A stretch of 64,000 nt of DNA from Mycobacterium sp. NBC_00419 (GTDB taxonomy: Bacteria > Actinomycetota > Actinomycetes > Mycobacteriales > Mycobacteriaceae), in the NCBI RefSeq assembly GCF_036023875.1, contig NZ_CP107931.1, forward strand, positions 5,518,001 to 5,582,000. Reading direction: 5' to 3'. The position numbers and the translations under genes were made by a program. The first letter of the stretch is position 1; each line of letters opens with the position of its first letter. Positions 55,766 to 64,000 of the stretch are shown one piece after another. Below the pieces are notes generated by a model, which saw nothing but the letters and a program-made list of their open reading frames with translations, made no database searches and was not told the DNA's origin.

Positions 55766-56052
55766 GGGTCTGCCGTCGGCTCGCTTGGATCCGGGTGCTC
55801 CGGTGGTCTGTTCGGTGGCGGTGGCGCCGGTATCGGTCAGGGCCCGTCCTCCTTCAATCCCGTCGGCCGACAGACATCATGATGCGTCGGCTCCCGGGCT
55901 AAACGATCGCGGATTTACGGGCTGCGCGCAACCGATTCCGCAACGAAGTTCGATTTTCTCGATGGAATCCCTCGTCAGCACCCCGGTGTCGGCGCGGCTT
56001 TCCGCGGAACGGCACCTATCCGACGGTGTCGATGGACGGATCCTAGCCCGGT

Positions 56053-57207
56053 TCAGACCGCTGCGAGCCCGCGTGCGATAACCAGTCGCTGGATCTGGTT
56101 GGTCCCCTCGAAGATCTGGGTGATCTTGGCTTCCCGCATATAGCGCTCCACCCGGTAGTCGCGGGTGTAGCCGACGCCCCCGAGGACCTGGACCGCATCG
56201 GTGGTGACCTTCATGGCGGCGTCGGTGGCGACCAGCTTGGCGATGCTCGCCGCTTGCGAGTAGGGCTGGCCGGCGTCGCGGCGCCGGGCGGCGTCGAGAT
56301 AGGTGGCCCGGGCACTGGCCACGGCGGCGGCCATGTCGGCCAGCAGGAAGCCGAGGCCCTGATGGTCGATGATCTTGCGGCCGAACGTCGTTCGGTCGTT
56401 GGCGTAGGCGCAGGCTTCGTCGAGGGCGGCCTGCGCTATACCGACCGCGACGGCGGCGATACCGAGCCGGCCGGCATCCAGCGCGCTGAACGCGATCTGC
56501 AGACCCTGGCCCTCGGCGCCGATCCTGCGGTCCGCCCCGATCTCGGCGTTGTCATAGAACGCCGAGGTGGTGGGCACCGCGGCCAGCCCCATCTTCTCCT
56601 CGGGCTTGCCGAAGCTCAGACCCTGCTGGTCGGCGGGGACCAGGAAGCAGGAGATCCCTTTCGAGCCCTCTCCGGTGCGGGCGAACAGGTTGTAGAAGTC
56701 GGCGCGTCCGCCGTGGGTGATCCACGCCTTCGATCCGTTGATGACGTAGCCGGTCGTCGGCTCGGCGCCGACGGGCACCGCCGCACACCGCAGTGCGGCC
56801 GCGTCGGAACCGGCCTGCGGTTCGGACAGGCTGTACGCACCGATCTGATCGCCGGACAGCATTGCGGGCAGCCAGCGTTGTTTCTGCTCCTCGGTACCGA
56901 ATGCCAGCAGCGGATTGCAGGACAGGCTGTGCACGCTGACCGCGACGGCCACGGCCGCCCAGCGCGCCGCGAGTTCCTCGAGCACCTGCAGATACACCTC
57001 GTAGGGCTGCCCGCCGCCGCCCCACTCCTCGGGCTGGGTGAGGCTCAACAGGCCAGCGGCCCCGAGTTGGGCGAACACGCCGTCCGGATAGGTCTCCGAG
57101 CGCTCGTGCTCGTCGACGATCGGGCTGAGGACTTTGTCGGCAATGTCGCGGGTGAGCGCGATGAGATCGGCGGCGTCCTGAGTCGGCAGGAGTCGGTCGA
57201 CGGGCAT
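56053..57207 (-). CDS. Acyl-CoA dehydrogenase
   Basis: 384 residues with the three-domain acyl-CoA dehydrogenase layout: SLSEPQAGSDAAAL in the middle domain and catalytic base Glu367 in QIFEGTNQIQR near the C-terminus. Oxidises acyl-CoA to enoyl-CoA with FAD, electrons going to ETF. Divergent from a TetR regulator over an AGTACT-containing operator, which probably controls both. Chain-length preference unknown. Confidence 0.93.
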   Translation of the reverse strand: MPVDRLLPTQDAADLIALTRDIADKVLSPIVDEHERSETYPDGVFAQLGAAGLLSLTQPEEWGGGGQPYEVYLQVLEELAARWAAVAVAVSVHSLSCNPLLAFGTEEQKQRWLPAMLSGDQIGAYSLSEPQAGSDAAALRCAAVPVGAEPTTGYVINGSKAWITHGGRADFYNLFARTGEGSKGISCFLVPADQQGLSFGKPEEKMGLAAVPTTSAFYDNAEIGADRRIGAEGQGLQIAFSALDAGRLGIAAVAVGIAQAALDEACAYANDRTTFGRKIIDHQGLGFLLADMAAAVASARATYLDAARRRDAGQPYSQAASIAKLVATDAAMKVTTDAVQVLGGVGYTRDYRVERYMREAKITQIFEGTNQIQRLVIARGLAAV

Positions 57208-57233
57208 GTGCGGCCTCTCTGTTAGTACCAGAA

Positions 57234-57263
57234 ATAGTACTTTGTTATGACTTTCAGTACTAT
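57234..57263. promoter_or_regulatory. TetR operator between acyl-CoA dehydrogenase and TetR genes
   Basis: ATAGTACT (57234-57241) and AGTACTAT (57256-57263) are perfect 8-base inverted arms 14 bp apart; another AGTAC lies at 57224. The site ends 3 bp before the TetR GTG (57267) and 26 bp before the dehydrogenase start, a typical autorepressor position. Confidence 0.65.
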
Positions 57264-57266
57264 ACG

Positions 57267-57851
57267 GTGATGGCCACCCGCCCGGACTTCGGCACCAAGC
57301 GCCGCAGCGAGCTGTTCGACGCTCTGTTGGGGCTGTTTCTCACCGAGGGGTTCGCCCACCTGACCCTCGACGACATCGCTGCACGCCTGCACTGCTCGAA
57401 GGGCACGCTGTACACCCTCGCCGGGAGTAAGGAACAACTGGTGCATGCGGTGACCGTGCACTTCTTCCGCCGGGCCACCGATGATGTGGAGAAGCGGGTT
57501 GCCGGGGTGGCGGGTGCACGCGACCGGATCACCGCCTATCTGACCGCGGTGGGGGCAGCCCTGGCGGAGGCCTCGGATCGGTTCATGGCCGACCTGGACG
57601 CGTTCGGACCGGCCCGTGCGGTGTACGAGCAGAACACCGCGATCGCCGCTCGCCGGGTGGGCGAGCTCATCGGCGACGGCGTCGCCGCGGGGGACTTCCG
57701 GGACGTGCACGCCGCCTTTGCCGCCGATCTGGCCACAGCTGCGATGGTGCGGATTCAGCAGGGGACGGTGCGTGCGGCAACCGGTCTGGACGACGCGGCG
57801 GCCTACCGGGAATTAGCCGCCATCCTGACTGCAGGCATCATCAGCGCCTGA
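57267..57851 (+). CDS. TetR-family transcriptional regulator
   Basis: 194 residues from GTG 57267 (ATG directly follows). Helix-turn-helix with LTLDDIAARLHCSKGTLYTL and AGSKEQLVHAVTVHFF, then a helical ligand domain. Divergent from the acyl-CoA dehydrogenase over a clear dyad, so probably a repressor sensing an acyl-CoA or fatty-acid derivative. Confidence 0.9.
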   Translation: MMATRPDFGTKRRSELFDALLGLFLTEGFAHLTLDDIAARLHCSKGTLYTLAGSKEQLVHAVTVHFFRRATDDVEKRVAGVAGARDRITAYLTAVGAALAEASDRFMADLDAFGPARAVYEQNTAIAARRVGELIGDGVAAGDFRDVHAAFAADLATAAMVRIQQGTVRAATGLDDAAAYRELAAILTAGIISA

Positions 57852-57852
57852 C

Positions 57853-58659
57853 TCACATATGGGCGCCGCCGTCGACGCGCACCTCGGTGCCCGAGACGAA
57901 GAAGGCGTCCGGGCTGCCGAGCATCGCGACCACCGCGGCCACCGCATCAGGATTGGCGAAGATCGCGCCGTCCGGCAACGGAAGCAGCGGGGCCACCCTG
58001 GCGAACAACTTGTAGTTGACGTCGTCCGGCAGGCCCGGGCCGACGCTCTGCTTGGACTCGCCGGTGCCGTCGGTCATCCCGGACGAGATCGAGCCCGGCT
58101 GCACCGAGTTGAACCGGATGCCGTCTTTGGCGAATTCGGCGGCGAGCGCATGGGTCATCGCCTGGACGCCACCCTTCGACGCGGCATAGGCCGACATATA
58201 GGGGTGGGCGAAGGCTGCCGAGGTCGAGCTGAAGTTGACCACCGCCGGTGCGACGCCGGCCCGCAGTGCCGGCAGCGCCTCCCGGGTGACCAGGAAAGTG
58301 CCGACCAGATTGACCCGCAGCACCTGCTCGAAATCGGCCAGCGAGGTCTGCTCGAAGTGGGCCGATCGCAGGATGCCGGCCACGTTGACCAGGGTGTCCA
58401 GGCCGCCGAGTGTGGCGATCGCGTCGCCGACGCCGGATCGGACCGAGTCCTCACTGCCCACATCGATCACGACTGTGGACAGCCGGGCGGCGAGGTCGCC
58501 GGCCTTGGCGGTGGTGTCCTTGAGGCCGGACTCGCTGATATCGGCGGCCATCACCCGGCCGCCCTCGTCGAGGATGCGCAGGACGACCGCCTGGCCGATG
58601 CCCGACCCGCCACCGGTGACGAGAACACGGCGGTCGGTGTAACGCTGACTGCTGGCCAT
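57853..58659 (-). CDS. Short-chain dehydrogenase/reductase
   Basis: 268 residues with the NAD(P) Rossmann motif TGGGSGIG (15-22), NVAG, catalytic Ser in VNFSSTSAA and SAYAASKGG (Tyr and Lys). Resembles 3-ketoacyl or hydroxysteroid dehydrogenases. Its start faces the mce operon across 318 bp, and it converges on the TetR gene with one base between them. Substrate unknown. Confidence 0.9.
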   Translation of the reverse strand: MASSQRYTDRRVLVTGGGSGIGQAVVLRILDEGGRVMAADISESGLKDTTAKAGDLAARLSTVVIDVGSEDSVRSGVGDAIATLGGLDTLVNVAGILRSAHFEQTSLADFEQVLRVNLVGTFLVTREALPALRAGVAPAVVNFSSTSAAFAHPYMSAYAASKGGVQAMTHALAAEFAKDGIRFNSVQPGSISSGMTDGTGESKQSVGPGLPDDVNYKLFARVAPLLPLPDGAIFANPDAVAAVVAMLGSPDAFFVSGTEVRVDGGAHM

Positions 58660-58977
58660 GGCGAACTGCTCCTATTTTCCGGGTCGATAGGCGAAGGCGC
58701 TCGATCATTGTGGGACAGCTTCGGGCCCAGGTGAGGGCGATCCCACTGGGTGGGAGCGCACTGTCATCGGACCCTGTTTCTGGGGTCCACTGGCCCACCG
58801 TGGCAACCCATCCGGCATCGCGACCCGCCCATGATCTCGATTCGCGGGAACTGCTTCCAGACGAGCGATAAGTGCACTACTCTGCCAACACGCCACTGCA
58901 ACACGTTCCAGTTTTATTGACGCACACGAGCATTGCCGTAGTTCTTCCGGCATGACGATGGAGGCTCTGAACACGCA
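58660..58977. promoter_or_regulatory. 318-bp divergent control region of SDR and mce operon
   Basis: No gene of normal size. It holds two small dyads near the SDR side, TCCCAC-TGG-GTGGGA (58741-58755) and GGACCC-TGTTTCTG-GGGTCC (58769-58788), the KstR-type site described separately, and a possible nine-codon ORF (58952-58981, MTMEALNTQ) whose stop overlaps the yrbEA ATG. GGAGG precedes that junction. Confidence 0.55.
58897..58910. promoter_or_regulatory. KstR-type operator upstream of the mce operon
   Basis: TGCAACACGTTCCA matches the KstR consensus TNNAACNNGTTNNA at all fixed positions, 67 bp before the yrbEA ATG. In M. tuberculosis the mce4 sterol importer is a KstR target, so this suggests mce4-like regulation. 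Binding is inferred. Confidence 0.8.
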
Positions 58978-59787
58978 ATGACTAACCGCACAGCAGATCG
59001 GTGGTCGCCGGGGATCGCTATTCGTAGTGGTGTGTCTGGGCCGATGCAGGCTATTGGTGGGTTGTTTGCGATGTCGGCTGATGCGGTGCGGTTTATTTTC
59101 CGGAAGCCGTTTCAGTGGCGGGAGTTTTTGGAGCAGGCGTGGTTTGTGGCGCGGGTGTCGTTGGCGCCGACGTTGTTGGTGGCGATTCCGTTCACGGTGT
59201 TGGTGAGTTTCACGCTCAATATCTTGTTGCGGGAGTTGGGCGCGGCGGATCTGTCGGGGGCTGGTGCGGCCTTTGGTGCGGTGACGCAGGTGGGTCCGTT
59301 GGTGACGGTGTTGATCGTGGCCGGTGCTGGCGCGACGGCGATGTGTGCGGATTTGGGGTCGCGCACGATTCGTGAGGAGATCGACGCGATGGAGGTGCTG
59401 GGGATCAACCCGGTGCAGCGTCTGGTCACGCCGCGGATGTTGGCGTCGGGGTTGGTGGCGTTGTTGCTCAACTCGTTGGTGGTGATCATCGGGATCTTGG
59501 GTGGCTATGTGTTTTCGGTGTTCGTTCAGGATGTGAATCCGGGGGCGTTCGCGGCGGGGATCACGTTGTTGACCGGGGTGCCGGAGGTGATCATCTCGTG
59601 TGTCAAGGCGGCGTTGTTCGGGTTGATCGCGGGGTTGGTGGCTTGTTATCGGGGGTTGACGATTTCCGGTGGGGGTGCCAAGGCGGTGGGTAATGCGGTC
59701 AATGAGACGGTGGTGTACGCGTTCATGGCGTTGTTCGTGGTCAACGTGGTCGTCACGGCCATCGGTATCCGAATGACCAGCCGGTAG
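58978..59787 (+). CDS. yrbEA: YrbEA-type permease of an mce transporter
   Basis: 269 residues with five or six helices and the MlaE/YrbE core VARVSLAPTLLVAIPFTVLV, LRELGAADLSGAG and REEIDAMEVLGINPVQRLV. From memory it is close to M. tuberculosis YrbE4A. It is one half of the ABC permease of a lipid importer. The coding strand is unusually G-rich in third positions (TTG, GTG, GCG and CCG dominate), unlike the C-ending codons of most neighbours. Confidence 0.92.
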   Translation: MTNRTADRWSPGIAIRSGVSGPMQAIGGLFAMSADAVRFIFRKPFQWREFLEQAWFVARVSLAPTLLVAIPFTVLVSFTLNILLRELGAADLSGAGAAFGAVTQVGPLVTVLIVAGAGATAMCADLGSRTIREEIDAMEVLGINPVQRLVTPRMLASGLVALLLNSLVVIIGILGGYVFSVFVQDVNPGAFAAGITLLTGVPEVIISCVKAALFGLIAGLVACYRGLTISGGGAKAVGNAVNETVVYAFMALFVVNVVVTAIGIRMTSR

Positions 59788-59801
59788 AGGAACGCGCAAC
59801 C

Positions 59802-60647
59802 ATGGCATTCCCGGCGGTCTATCCGCGCGTGACCCGTCAACTCAAGCGCCCCATCGGCGTTCTGGGCCGTATCGGCGACCAAACTTTGTTCTACGCAAGG
59901 GCATTGGCGGGCATGCCGTTCGCCACAGTGCACTTCCGCAAGGAGATCATTCGGTTGATCGCCGAGATCTCGATGGGTGCCGGGACGCTGGCGATGATCG
60001 GCGGCACAGTGGTCATCGTCGGGTTCTTGACGTTGGCGGCCGGCGGGACGCTGGCGGTGCAGGGCTATTCGTCGTTGGGCAACATCGGGATCGAGGCGCT
60101 GACCGGCTTTTTGGCGGCGTTCATCAATGTCCGGATCTCGGCGCCGGTGGTGGCCGGGATCGGCTTGGCGGCCACCTTCGGCGCGGGCGTCACGGCTCAG
60201 CTCGGGGCGATGCGGATCAACGAGGAGATCGACGCGCTGGAGTCGATGGGCATTCGGCCGGTGGAGTATCTGGTCTCCACACGCATCGTGGCCGGGATGA
60301 TCGCGATCACGCCGCTGTACTCGATCGCGGTGATCTTGAGCTTTCTGGCCTCGCAGTTCACCACAGTGGTGTTGTTCGGTCAGTCCAGTGGACTCTATGA
60401 GCACTACTTCACCACGTTCCTCAATCCGATCGACTTGTTGTGGTCGTTCCTGCAGGCGGTGTTGATGGCGATCACAATCCTGTTGATCCACACCTATTTC
60501 GGCTATTTCGCCACCGGCGGACCGTCCGGGGTGGGAGTGGCCGTCGGTGATGCGGTGCGGACCTCGCTGATCGTCGTGGTCTCGGTGACCCTGCTGGTCT
60601 CGCTGGCCATCTACGGATCCAACGGCAACTTCAACCTGTCCGGATAG
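59802..60647 (+). CDS. yrbEB: YrbEB-type permease of an mce transporter
   Basis: 281 residues, YrbE/MlaE family (FRKEIIRLIAEISMGAGTLA, MRINEEIDALESMGIRPVEY). Second permease subunit, 14 bp after yrbEA and 12 bp before mceA. The permease pair is energised by an MceG ATPase encoded elsewhere. Much of the gene also shows the G-ending codon preference noted for yrbEA. Confidence 0.92.
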   Translation: MAFPAVYPRVTRQLKRPIGVLGRIGDQTLFYARALAGMPFATVHFRKEIIRLIAEISMGAGTLAMIGGTVVIVGFLTLAAGGTLAVQGYSSLGNIGIEALTGFLAAFINVRISAPVVAGIGLAATFGAGVTAQLGAMRINEEIDALESMGIRPVEYLVSTRIVAGMIAITPLYSIAVILSFLASQFTTVVLFGQSSGLYEHYFTTFLNPIDLLWSFLQAVLMAITILLIHTYFGYFATGGPSGVGVAVGDAVRTSLIVVVSVTLLVSLAIYGSNGNFNLSG

Positions 60648-60659
60648 GCGAGGAACCCG

Positions 60660-61847
60660 ATGAAATCAGGTATCGCGCGCCCGCTGGCGGGCTTGGCGAC
60701 GGTGATCGCCCTCGCCGTGATCGTCGCCGTCGCGGTCGGGCTGTTCAACGACAGCTTCACCAAAACCGTTCCGGTGACGGTGATCTCGGATCGTGCCGGG
60801 CTGGTGATGAATCCCGAGGCCAAGGTTAAGATCAACGGCGCCCAGGTCGGCAAGGTCGCCTCCATCGACTCTCTGCCGGACGGTCGGGCCGCCCTGCACC
60901 TGGCGATCGACCCCAAGATGGTCGACGTCATCCCGGCCAACGTCGGCGCCGACATCACCTCCTCGACGGTGTTCGGGTCGAAGTTCGTCGAACTGGTCGC
61001 GCCGGCCGATCCCTCGGCGCACTCCCTGCGCGCCGATCAGGTGATCCAGGGCAATCACGTCACCGTCGAGATCAACACCGTGTTCCAGCAACTGGTCTCG
61101 GTGCTCTCCGAGATCGAGCCGGCCAAGCTCAACCAGACCCTCGGCGCACTGGCCAAGGGCTTCAACGGCCGCGGACAGAAGTTCGGTCAGTCCCTCGTCG
61201 ACCTCGACTCCGCGCTGGCCAAGCTGAACCCGAGCCTGGACACCCTCAACCACGAGATCGCGATCGCGCCACCGGTGTTCGACGCCTACGCCGCGGCATC
61301 GTCTGATCTGGTCACGACAGTGGACAACGCCAGCAAGATCAGCGACACCATCGTCGACCAGGCCGACAACCTCGACGCCCTGCTGGTCAGCGCCATCGGC
61401 CTGGCTGACGTCGGCACCGAGGTGCTGTCGACGAACCGGCAGCCGCTCACCGACGTGCTGCACCTGCTGGTACCGACCACCGACCTGCTCAACCAGTACC
61501 ACGCGGCGCTCAACTGCGGCATCGCCGGTTTGGTTCCGCTGGCCACCGGCCCGGGCACGCCCCTGCCCGGCGTCACGCTGCTGCAGTCGTTCTTCCTCGG
61601 CCGTGAGCGCTACCGCTATCCGCAGGACCTGCCGAAGGTCGCCGCCAAGGGCGGGCCGCAGTGCACCGACCTGCCCAAGGTTCCGTATGAGACGAGCGCC
61701 CCGTTCGTGGTCGCCGACATCGGAACCAACCAGGCGCAGTACGGCAACCAGGGCATCCTGCTGAACTCGGACGCGCTCAAGCAGGCTCTGTTCGGACCGA
61801 TCGACGGGCCGCCCCGCAACACCGCACAGATTGGACAGCCCGGATGA
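60660..61847 (+). CDS. mceA: MceA-type lipid-binding MCE protein
   Basis: 395 residues: an N-terminal anchor helix (about 8-28), an MCE domain with VISDRAGLVMNPEAKVKING and AQVGKVASI, then a long helical region (about 140-280). MceA subunits help form the tube that passes lipids or sterols across the cell envelope to the YrbE permease. ATGA overlap with mceB. Confidence 0.93.
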   Translation: MKSGIARPLAGLATVIALAVIVAVAVGLFNDSFTKTVPVTVISDRAGLVMNPEAKVKINGAQVGKVASIDSLPDGRAALHLAIDPKMVDVIPANVGADITSSTVFGSKFVELVAPADPSAHSLRADQVIQGNHVTVEINTVFQQLVSVLSEIEPAKLNQTLGALAKGFNGRGQKFGQSLVDLDSALAKLNPSLDTLNHEIAIAPPVFDAYAAASSDLVTTVDNASKISDTIVDQADNLDALLVSAIGLADVGTEVLSTNRQPLTDVLHLLVPTTDLLNQYHAALNCGIAGLVPLATGPGTPLPGVTLLQSFFLGRERYRYPQDLPKVAAKGGPQCTDLPKVPYETSAPFVVADIGTNQAQYGNQGILLNSDALKQALFGPIDGPPRNTAQIGQPG

Positions 61848-62869
61848 CCGCGCTGTGGAAGACCGTCGTCAAGGTCGGCATCTTCGGGGTGGTGATGTTG
61901 CTGCTGACCGGAGCCCTGTTCGCGATCTTCGGCCAGTACCGGTCGGGCTCGGACAACAGCTACTCGGCGGAGTTCGCCGATGCGTCCAGCCTCAAGTCCG
62001 GGGATTCGGTGCGCGTCGCAGGCGTTCGCGTCGGCACTGTCACAGACGTCGCCCTGCAGCCGGACAACAACGTCATCGTCGATTTCGACGCCGACCAGAA
62101 GATCGTGCTGACCGCGGGAACCAAAGCCGTCGTGCGGTATCTGAACCTGGTCGGTGACCGCTATCTGGAATTGGTCGACAGCCCCGGCTCGGGCAAGATC
62201 CAGCCCGCCGGCTCGCGGATCCCGATGGACCGCACCGAGCCCGCCCTGGATCTCGACCTGTTGCTCGGTGGGCTCAAACCCGTTGTCCAGGGCCTCAACC
62301 CGCAGGACGTCAATGCGTTGACGAATTCGTTGATCCAGGTCCTGCAGGGCCAGGAGGGCAACATCGAGTCGCTGTTCTCCAAGACCTCGTCGTTCTCCAC
62401 CGCGCTGGCCGACAACGGCCAGACGGTGCAGCAGCTGATCGACAACCTGAACACCGTGGTCGCCACGATCTCCAAGGACGGCGACAAGTTCTCCGGTGCT
62501 GTCGACAAACTGGAGAAGCTGGTCACCGGGCTGGCCGCCGACAAGGACCCGATCGGTGAGGCGGTCACCGCACTGGACAACGGCACCGCGTCGCTGACCG
62601 ACCTACTCGGACAGTCGCGCGCACCGCTCGCCGGGACCATCGACCAGCTCGGCCGGCTCGCGCCGCTGCTGGACCAGGACAAGGAGCTGCTGGACATCTC
62701 AATCCAGAAGGCGCCCAAGAACTACCGCAAACTGGTGCGGCTCGGCGCCTACGGCAGCTTCCTCAACCAGTACCTGTGCGGGCTGTCGTTCCGGGTCAGT
62801 GACCTGCAGGGCCGCACCGCGTACTTCCCCTGGATCATGCAACACAGCGGAAGGTGTGGGGAGCCCTGA
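61844..62869 (+). CDS. mceB: MceB-type MCE protein
   Basis: 341 residues with an N-terminal anchor, an MCE domain (FADASSLKSGDSVRVAGVRV, VRYLNLVGDRYLELVD) and a helical barrel-forming part (about 140-300). Overlaps mceA by ATGA and its stop overlaps the mceC ATG by one base. Part of the hetero-oligomeric mce tube. Confidence 0.93.
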   Translation: MTALWKTVVKVGIFGVVMLLLTGALFAIFGQYRSGSDNSYSAEFADASSLKSGDSVRVAGVRVGTVTDVALQPDNNVIVDFDADQKIVLTAGTKAVVRYLNLVGDRYLELVDSPGSGKIQPAGSRIPMDRTEPALDLDLLLGGLKPVVQGLNPQDVNALTNSLIQVLQGQEGNIESLFSKTSSFSTALADNGQTVQQLIDNLNTVVATISKDGDKFSGAVDKLEKLVTGLAADKDPIGEAVTALDNGTASLTDLLGQSRAPLAGTIDQLGRLAPLLDQDKELLDISIQKAPKNYRKLVRLGAYGSFLNQYLCGLSFRVSDLQGRTAYFPWIMQHSGRCGEP

Positions 62870-63966
62870 TGCTCAAATACCGCGGTTCCTCTCTCATCAG
62901 ATCGGGCTTCATCGGCCTGATGCTGATCGTGCTCGTCATCAGCGTCGGTCTGGCACCCGAACGCATCCTGACGTGGGCGACATCGGTCAAGCATCAAGCC
63001 GTGTTCACCGAAGCCGGCGGCCTGCAGTCCGGCAACGACGTCAAGGTGTCCGGTGTCAAGGTGGGCACCGTCTCCGACGTCGCGCTCCAGCGCGGCAAGG
63101 CGCTGGTGACCTTCATGGTGAAGGGCAGCGTCCGGCTGGGTTCGGACACCACCGCCCACATCCGCACCGGCACTCTGCTCGGCCAGCGGATCCTGACGCT
63201 GGAGTCCGACGGCAAGGGCGCGTTGAAGTCCTCGGACGTGATCCCGGTATCGCGCACCGGGGCGCCGTACTCGCTGTCCGATTCGCTGTCGGAATTCACC
63301 GCGAACACCGCCGACACCGACACCGCCGCGCTCAACCAGTCGCTGAACACACTGTCGGACACCCTTGACCGGGTGTCGCCCCAGATCGGGCCGACGTTCG
63401 ACGGGCTGAGCAGGTTGTCCCGAATGATCAACGAGCGCGACGAATCCCTCGCCAACCTGCTCAAGAGCGCGGCGAACGTCACCGGCATCCTGGGGGAGCG
63501 CAGCCAGCAGGTGAACACGTTGCTGCTCAACGCCAATGACCTCGTCGGCGTTCTGCAGGAACGCCGCTACGCGGTCGTGAATCTGCTGGCCAACACCTCG
63601 GCTCTGTCGAAGCAACTCACCGGCATCGTCGCCGACAACGAGAAGGAGCTGGCGCCCGCCTTGGAGAAGCTGAACTCGGTGACCGCGATGTTGGAGAAGA
63701 ACAACGACAACATCACCGCCGCGATGAAGGGTCTGGCCAAATACCAGATCACTCAGGCCGAGGCGGTCAACAGCGGGTTCCTCTACAACGCGTTCGTCGC
63801 CAACCTCAGCCCAGCGCAGACGTTGCAGCCGTTCTTCGACTATGCGCTCGGGTTCCGCCGCGGCATCGACGCCGGCCAGCCGCCGGACAACGCCGGCCCG
63901 CGCGCCGAGATTCCGTTCCCGTACAACGGGATTCCGCAGCCCAATGAGCGATGGGGGCAGCCATGA
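62869..63966 (+). CDS. mceC: MceC-type MCE protein
   Basis: 365 residues from ATG 62869, preceded by GGGGAG and overlapping the mceB stop; a GTG five codons earlier is less likely. Anchor helix (about 10-30), MCE domain (FTEAGGLQSGNDVKVSGVKV), helical region and a C-terminal Pro-rich tail (GIDAGQPPDNAGPRAEIPF). Member of the six-protein mce tube. Confidence 0.92.
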   Translation: MLKYRGSSLIRSGFIGLMLIVLVISVGLAPERILTWATSVKHQAVFTEAGGLQSGNDVKVSGVKVGTVSDVALQRGKALVTFMVKGSVRLGSDTTAHIRTGTLLGQRILTLESDGKGALKSSDVIPVSRTGAPYSLSDSLSEFTANTADTDTAALNQSLNTLSDTLDRVSPQIGPTFDGLSRLSRMINERDESLANLLKSAANVTGILGERSQQVNTLLLNANDLVGVLQERRYAVVNLLANTSALSKQLTGIVADNEKELAPALEKLNSVTAMLEKNNDNITAAMKGLAKYQITQAEAVNSGFLYNAFVANLSPAQTLQPFFDYALGFRRGIDAGQPPDNAGPRAEIPFPYNGIPQPNERWGQP

Positions 63967-64000
63967 CCCGCAAGCGGCTCACCGCCATCGCCGCCGTGAT
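63963..64000 (+). CDS. mceD: Start of MceD-type MCE protein (partial, cut by window edge)
   Basis: ATG at 63963 overlaps the mceC stop by ATGA and opens MTRKRLTAIAAV before the window ends. Position in the operon (fourth mce gene) and the basic-then-hydrophobic start fit MceD. Only 12 residues are visible, so the call rests on context. Confidence 0.7.
   Translation, partial: MTRKRLTAIAAV

Overview
The window is GC-rich (about two thirds G+C), has very dense coding with many ATGA overlaps and GTG starts, and carries hallmark mycobacterial loci: cydABDC, an Rv1625c-type cyclase, PdtaR, PncA with an Rv2042c-like neighbour, and a yrbE-mce operon. It looks like a chromosomal segment of an environmental, probably fast-growing Mycobacterium (Mycolicibacterium). 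Gene order follows M. tuberculosis Rv1620c-Rv1628c from memory (cydC, cydD, cydB, cydA, Rv1624c, Rv1625c, Rv1626/pdtaR, Rv1627c, Rv1628c). Extra blocks absent from that order are inserted between these genes. No insertion sequence, prophage, CRISPR array or rRNA was seen; there is one tRNA.

Left third (1-24.1 kb). The leftward cyd operon encodes the cytochrome bd oxidase and its CydDC ABC transporter, behind an HdeD-like membrane gene that has a DosR-like box upstream. An amino-acid ABC transporter follows (binding protein, permease, ATPase), then a two-component system and a DUF2339 membrane protein. Next come the adenylyl cyclase, agmatinase divergent from a nitrilase-family amidase, a small lipoprotein, a tRNA with a Leu (CAA) anticodon, PdtaR, and a complete branched-chain amino-acid transporter (livJ-H-M-G-F). 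A SnoaL-like gene, a DUF167 gene and the Rv1627c/Rv1628c thiolase/OB-fold pair close this part. The pair sits behind a perfect KstR-type operator.

Middle (24.1-45.7 kb). This contains small secreted proteins, a carboxylesterase, an APH-type kinase fused to a lipocalin-like domain, a three-repeat DUF4333 lipoprotein and a gluconate module (GntR, gluconokinase, GntP). A GAF-LuxR regulator comes next. A styrene-oxide-isomerase/HabA-like haem membrane protein is divergent from a FAD oxidoreductase. A TetR-DoxX pair and a cluster of methyltransferase, alpha/alpha-toroid 'prenyltransferase-like' protein, methyltransferase and GT4 glycosyltransferase follow. An almost identical sequence motif lies upstream of both the TetR gene and the glycosyltransferase operon, suggesting one undescribed regulon.

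Right part (45.7-64 kb). This holds a large kinase / beta-barrel / class III aminotransferase fusion, pncA with its Rv2042c-like partner, DUF1206 and DedA membrane proteins, and a polyamine ABC transporter operon (potA-D-B-C). An acyl-CoA dehydrogenase is divergent from a TetR regulator over a clear operator, and an SDR follows. The window ends in an mce operon (yrbEA, yrbEB, mceA, mceB, mceC, start of mceD) preceded by a second perfect KstR-type operator, which points to sterol or lipid import.
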